Shown one piece after another: positions 6,056 through 7,923 of a stretch of DNA of 7,923 nt. The DNA comes from an uncultured archaeon (GTDB lineage Archaea; Thermoproteota; Nitrososphaeria; Nitrososphaerales; CALBXV01), in the NCBI GenBank assembly GCA_937890045.1, contig CALBXV010000362.1, forward strand, positions 1-7,923, given 5' to 3'. The position numbers and the translations under genes were made by a program. The notes under the pieces were generated by a model that saw only the letters and a list, made by a program, of their open reading frames with translations, was not told the DNA's origin and ran no database searches. How positions within the stretch are numbered: position 1 is the first letter of the stretch; each line of letters opens with the position of its first letter.

Positions 6056-6910
6056 ATGCAAAGAGTTTTAGTTTTTGGAGCCGATGGAATGTTGGGTGCG
6101 TACGTGTGTTCTTATTTAGAAGAGAACAAATATGATGTAGCTAGAATTACACGAAATGTTTATGATATAGTAAAGGAAACCGGAATTTTAACTCCAACTA
6201 AAAATGATGTTGTTATAAACTGTGCTGGGGCCATTAAACCAAGAGTAGATGAACTTGGTACTTTGAATGCGATTTTAGTTAATTCTGCTTTTCCACGCAA
6301 ATTGGCCAGAATATGTGGAGTTAATGGAACTAAAATGTTACATATAACTACTGATTGTGTTTTTTCAGGACAAGGCGGCAAATATAATGAGGATGCTAAA
6401 CACGATGAAATGGATGTTTATGGTAGAACTAAATCATTGGGTGAACCAGAAAACTGTTCTGTTTTAAGAACTTCAATTATAGGCGAAGAGTTTAATCGTA
6501 AATCAAGATGTTTACTTGAATGGGTTAAATCAAGTAAGGATAAAAAAGTAAATGGATTTACTAACCACCATTGGAATGGAGTTACTTGTTTACAATTAGC
6601 AAAAGTTATTGAAGAAATAATAAATAAAAATTTATGGTGGGATGGTGTCAGGCACGTTTTTTCACCAAAAGATATGAATAAGGCTGAATTAGTCAGGCTA
6701 ATTAGTGATGTATATGAATTGAATATTACAGTTAAAGAAAAAAGAGATCCTATGGTAGGATGGACACCATTACGGCGAGCTAATACTAATGAATATTTTA
6801 TGGATAGAACACTACGTTCTAAGTATAACTTATTTAAAATACCAGATGTAGAAATTCAACTAAAAGATTTACGAGAGTATACAGTAAAAGAAAGTACTGG
6901 TGTAAAATGA
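6056..6910 (+). CDS. RmlD-like NAD(P)H-dependent sugar-nucleotide reductase
   Basis: 284 residues from ATG 6056. RmlD-type SDRs reduce the 4-keto group of an NDP-sugar after dehydratase and epimerase steps, in the cytosol. Visible here: the Rossmann loop GADGMLG (8-14), VVINCAGAI (52-60) in place of the RmlD VINAAA strand, ITTDCVFSG (97-105) matching STDYVFDG, and the catalytic pair Y122-GRT-K126 followed by LGE (128-130), as in RmlD. After RTSIIG (138-143) comes FTNHHWNGVTCLQLAKVI (168-185), the RmlD QxG.PT...LA region, with the usual residues changed. The length equals the RmlD family (about 290). It follows the short cupin by 4 nt, which fits the epimerise-then-reduce order. The substrate may be a deoxyhexose or a 4-keto heptose; it need not be rhamnose, because no rmlA or rmlB is in view. 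Confidence 0.85.
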   Translation: MQRVLVFGADGMLGAYVCSYLEENKYDVARITRNVYDIVKETGILTPTKNDVVINCAGAIKPRVDELGTLNAILVNSAFPRKLARICGVNGTKMLHITTDCVFSGQGGKYNEDAKHDEMDVYGRTKSLGEPENCSVLRTSIIGEEFNRKSRCLLEWVKSSKDKKVNGFTNHHWNGVTCLQLAKVIEEIINKNLWWDGVRHVFSPKDMNKAELVRLISDVYELNITVKEKRDPMVGWTPLRRANTNEYFMDRTLRSKYNLFKIPDVEIQLKDLREYTVKESTGVK

Positions 6911-7854
6911 ATATATTAGTTACAGGTGGAACAGGATTTTTAGGGTCTCATCTTGTTAAGAGGCTGTTAAAAGATAAACACAATCAAGTTACTGTTGTTA
7001 CTACATCAATTAGAGTGAATAACAGTATGAAACTTTTGAATATTGATGAAACTAGTTTGAATATAGTTGAAGGAGATATTAGAAATTTTGAATTTTTAAG
7101 ATTACTCTTTAATGAATATGAATTTGATACAGTATATCATTTGGGGGCAGTTTCAGAGGTTAGAAAATGTCAGTATGATGCAAAATTAGCTTTTGATGTT
7201 AATGTTAGTGGTACAGTTAATGTTTTAGAAATGTGTAGGCTATACAACAATATAAAAGCTATAGCTATTAGTAGTTCAGATAAAGCTTATGGTAAGGCAG
7301 TAAATTTACCATATACGGAAGATAGTTCATTGAGTGGAACTGGAATATATGAAGTATCAAAATCTTGTGTTGATTTGATTAGTAGGTCATATCATTATAA
7401 TTATGGTTTACCAATAGTTGTTACGAGGTGTTCAAATTTATATGGTGGTGGTGATGCTAATTTTACAAGAGTTATTCCGAACAACATAAGAAAGATTTTA
7501 AATGGTGAATCGCCGGTTATATGGAAAGGATGTGAAAATGATGTGAGAGAATTTTTATATGTAGAAGATGCTGTTGAGGCATATATATCATTAGTTTCTA
7601 ATATAGATGTAGTTAAAGGAAATGCTTATAATATTGGTAGTGGGGAGAAGGTAACAATAGAAGAATTAATTAAACTGTTGCTTTCTAAGATAGATAATAG
7701 TATTGAAATAGAATATAAAGATAAAGATTTTCCAGAGATTTCCTTACAGTATTTGGATTCCACGAAAATAAAAAATGATGTTGGTTGGGAAGCTAAAGTT
7801 ATGTTAAATGATGGATTAGATTATACTATTCGACAATATATGGGGCTGGAATGA
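6907..7854 (+). CDS. Extended SDR, NDP-sugar 4,6-dehydratase/epimerase (CDP-glucose dehydratase-like)
   Basis: A 315-residue extended SDR. It shows GGTGFLG (7-13), the EGDIRN strand (55-60), YHLGAVSEV (77-85) where HLAAQ is usual, and the active-site SSSDKAYG (122-129) with Asp125-Lys126. An SDK motif at this point is typical of CDP-glucose 4,6-dehydratases (RfbG type), whereas dTDP-glucose dehydratases have TDE. The catalytic pair is Y148-x3-K152. Next comes RCSNLYGGGD (174-183) with FTRVIP (186-191), again matching the RfbG-type GGGD...RLIPD region. REFLYVEDAVEAY (214-226) and YNIGSGE (241-247) complete the fold. It would supply the 4-keto intermediate for the cupin and reductase encoded before it. 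The start is in an ATGA overlap without a clear Shine-Dalgarno, so translation is probably coupled. A 4-epimerase activity is the main alternative. Confidence 0.85.
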   Translation: MNILVTGGTGFLGSHLVKRLLKDKHNQVTVVTTSIRVNNSMKLLNIDETSLNIVEGDIRNFEFLRLLFNEYEFDTVYHLGAVSEVRKCQYDAKLAFDVNVSGTVNVLEMCRLYNNIKAIAISSSDKAYGKAVNLPYTEDSSLSGTGIYEVSKSCVDLISRSYHYNYGLPIVVTRCSNLYGGGDANFTRVIPNNIRKILNGESPVIWKGCENDVREFLYVEDAVEAYISLVSNIDVVKGNAYNIGSGEKVTIEELIKLLLSKIDNSIEIEYKDKDFPEISLQYLDSTKIKNDVGWEAKVMLNDGLDYTIRQYMGLE

Positions 7855-7923
7855 ACATAGGTGTTATTGGTAAGGGATTCGTAGGTTCAGCAGTACAGTT
7901 TGGGTTCTCACCCAATACAGGAT
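7851..7923 (+). CDS. N-terminus of a UDP-glucose/GDP-mannose dehydrogenase-like protein (3' end cut by window)
   Basis: Only 24 codons are present, starting in an ATGA overlap with the dehydratase stop. The peptide begins MNIGVIGKGFVGSAVQFGF, a Rossmann strand with GxGxxG (G7, G9, G12). GFVG directly after the first glycine is typical of UDP-glucose 6-dehydrogenase and related nucleotide-sugar dehydrogenases, which oxidise C6 to a uronic acid. Other NAD-binding enzymes with this opening (ketopantoate reductase, pyrroline-carboxylate reductase or 3-hydroxyacid dehydrogenase types) cannot be excluded from so short a piece. The context of sugar-nucleotide enzymes favours the first reading. It shows that the operon continues past the window. 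Confidence 0.6.
   Translation, partial: MNIGVIGKGFVGSAVQFGFSPNTG

Noticed and set aside
6160..6381. Minus-strand open frame of 73 codons
   Set aside because: It lies fully within the RmlD-like gene, has no recognisable domain and looks like an antisense shadow of conserved SDR sequence.
229..7854. Standard dTDP-rhamnose operon (rmlBDAC)
   Set aside because: The cupin is much shorter than RmlC, the dehydratase carries SDK instead of the TDE of RmlB, and no rmlA-type nucleotidyltransferase is present, so rml gene names would mislead.

Overview
The window is a compact block of sugar-metabolism and glycosyltransfer genes. Every gene is on the plus strand. There is no intergenic gap longer than 4 nt between complete genes, and no promoter, terminator, tRNA or mobile element is visible. 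The DNA is very AT-rich (about one third G+C or less wherever sampled). Codon choice follows this (TTA, AAA, AGA, ATA, GTT). Several genes are joined by ATGA or TAATG stop/start overlaps. Dense packing, divergent short enzyme versions and an unrecognised upstream protein tail fit a large tailed phage that carries a surface-sugar cassette. An AT-rich bacterium (a marine SAR11-type hypervariable region, for example) would look similar. No diagnostic virion or replication gene is in view, so the host type is an inference and not settled.

Layout. Positions 3-227 are the tail of an unrecognised protein whose DNA is locally much more GC-rich. Positions 229-1035 encode a heptose-7-phosphate kinase-like protein (HldA / N-terminal domain of HldE), shortened internally and without a nucleotidyltransferase domain. 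Positions 1032-1418 encode a small helical protein of unknown function. A metal-binding cupin (1409-1792) follows, and then three different glycosyltransferase-like proteins: GT-A-like at 1785-2816, GT-B/GT4-like at 2813-3730, and a weaker GT-B/heptosyltransferase-like candidate at 3723-4667. The second half holds sugar-nucleotide modifying enzymes: an extended SDR epimerase/dehydratase (4664-5629), a short cupin with FdtA/RmlC-like features (5629-6051), an RmlD-like reductase (6056-6910) and an SDR of the CDP-glucose 4,6-dehydratase type (6907-7854). The first 24 codons of a UDP-glucose/GDP-mannose dehydrogenase-like protein (7851-7923) close the window.

How the genes may work together (inference). 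The kinase suggests that a heptose 1,7-bisphosphate or a related activated sugar is made, with the isomerase, phosphatase and nucleotidyltransferase steps missing from this window. The dehydratase, cupin and RmlD-like reductase form the classic 4-keto sugar order (dehydrate, epimerise or isomerise, reduce) used for deoxysugars and for modified heptoses in Campylobacter-type capsules. The three glycosyltransferases could then build a short oligosaccharide on a lipid, protein, virion or DNA acceptor. Four start sites were corrected from the longest-ORF starts: ATG 1032, TTG 1409, GTG 1785 and ATG 6056. Three of these (1409, 1785 and 6056) have a well-placed Shine-Dalgarno match; ATG 1032 rests mainly on its ATGA junction, with GGAG a little far upstream.
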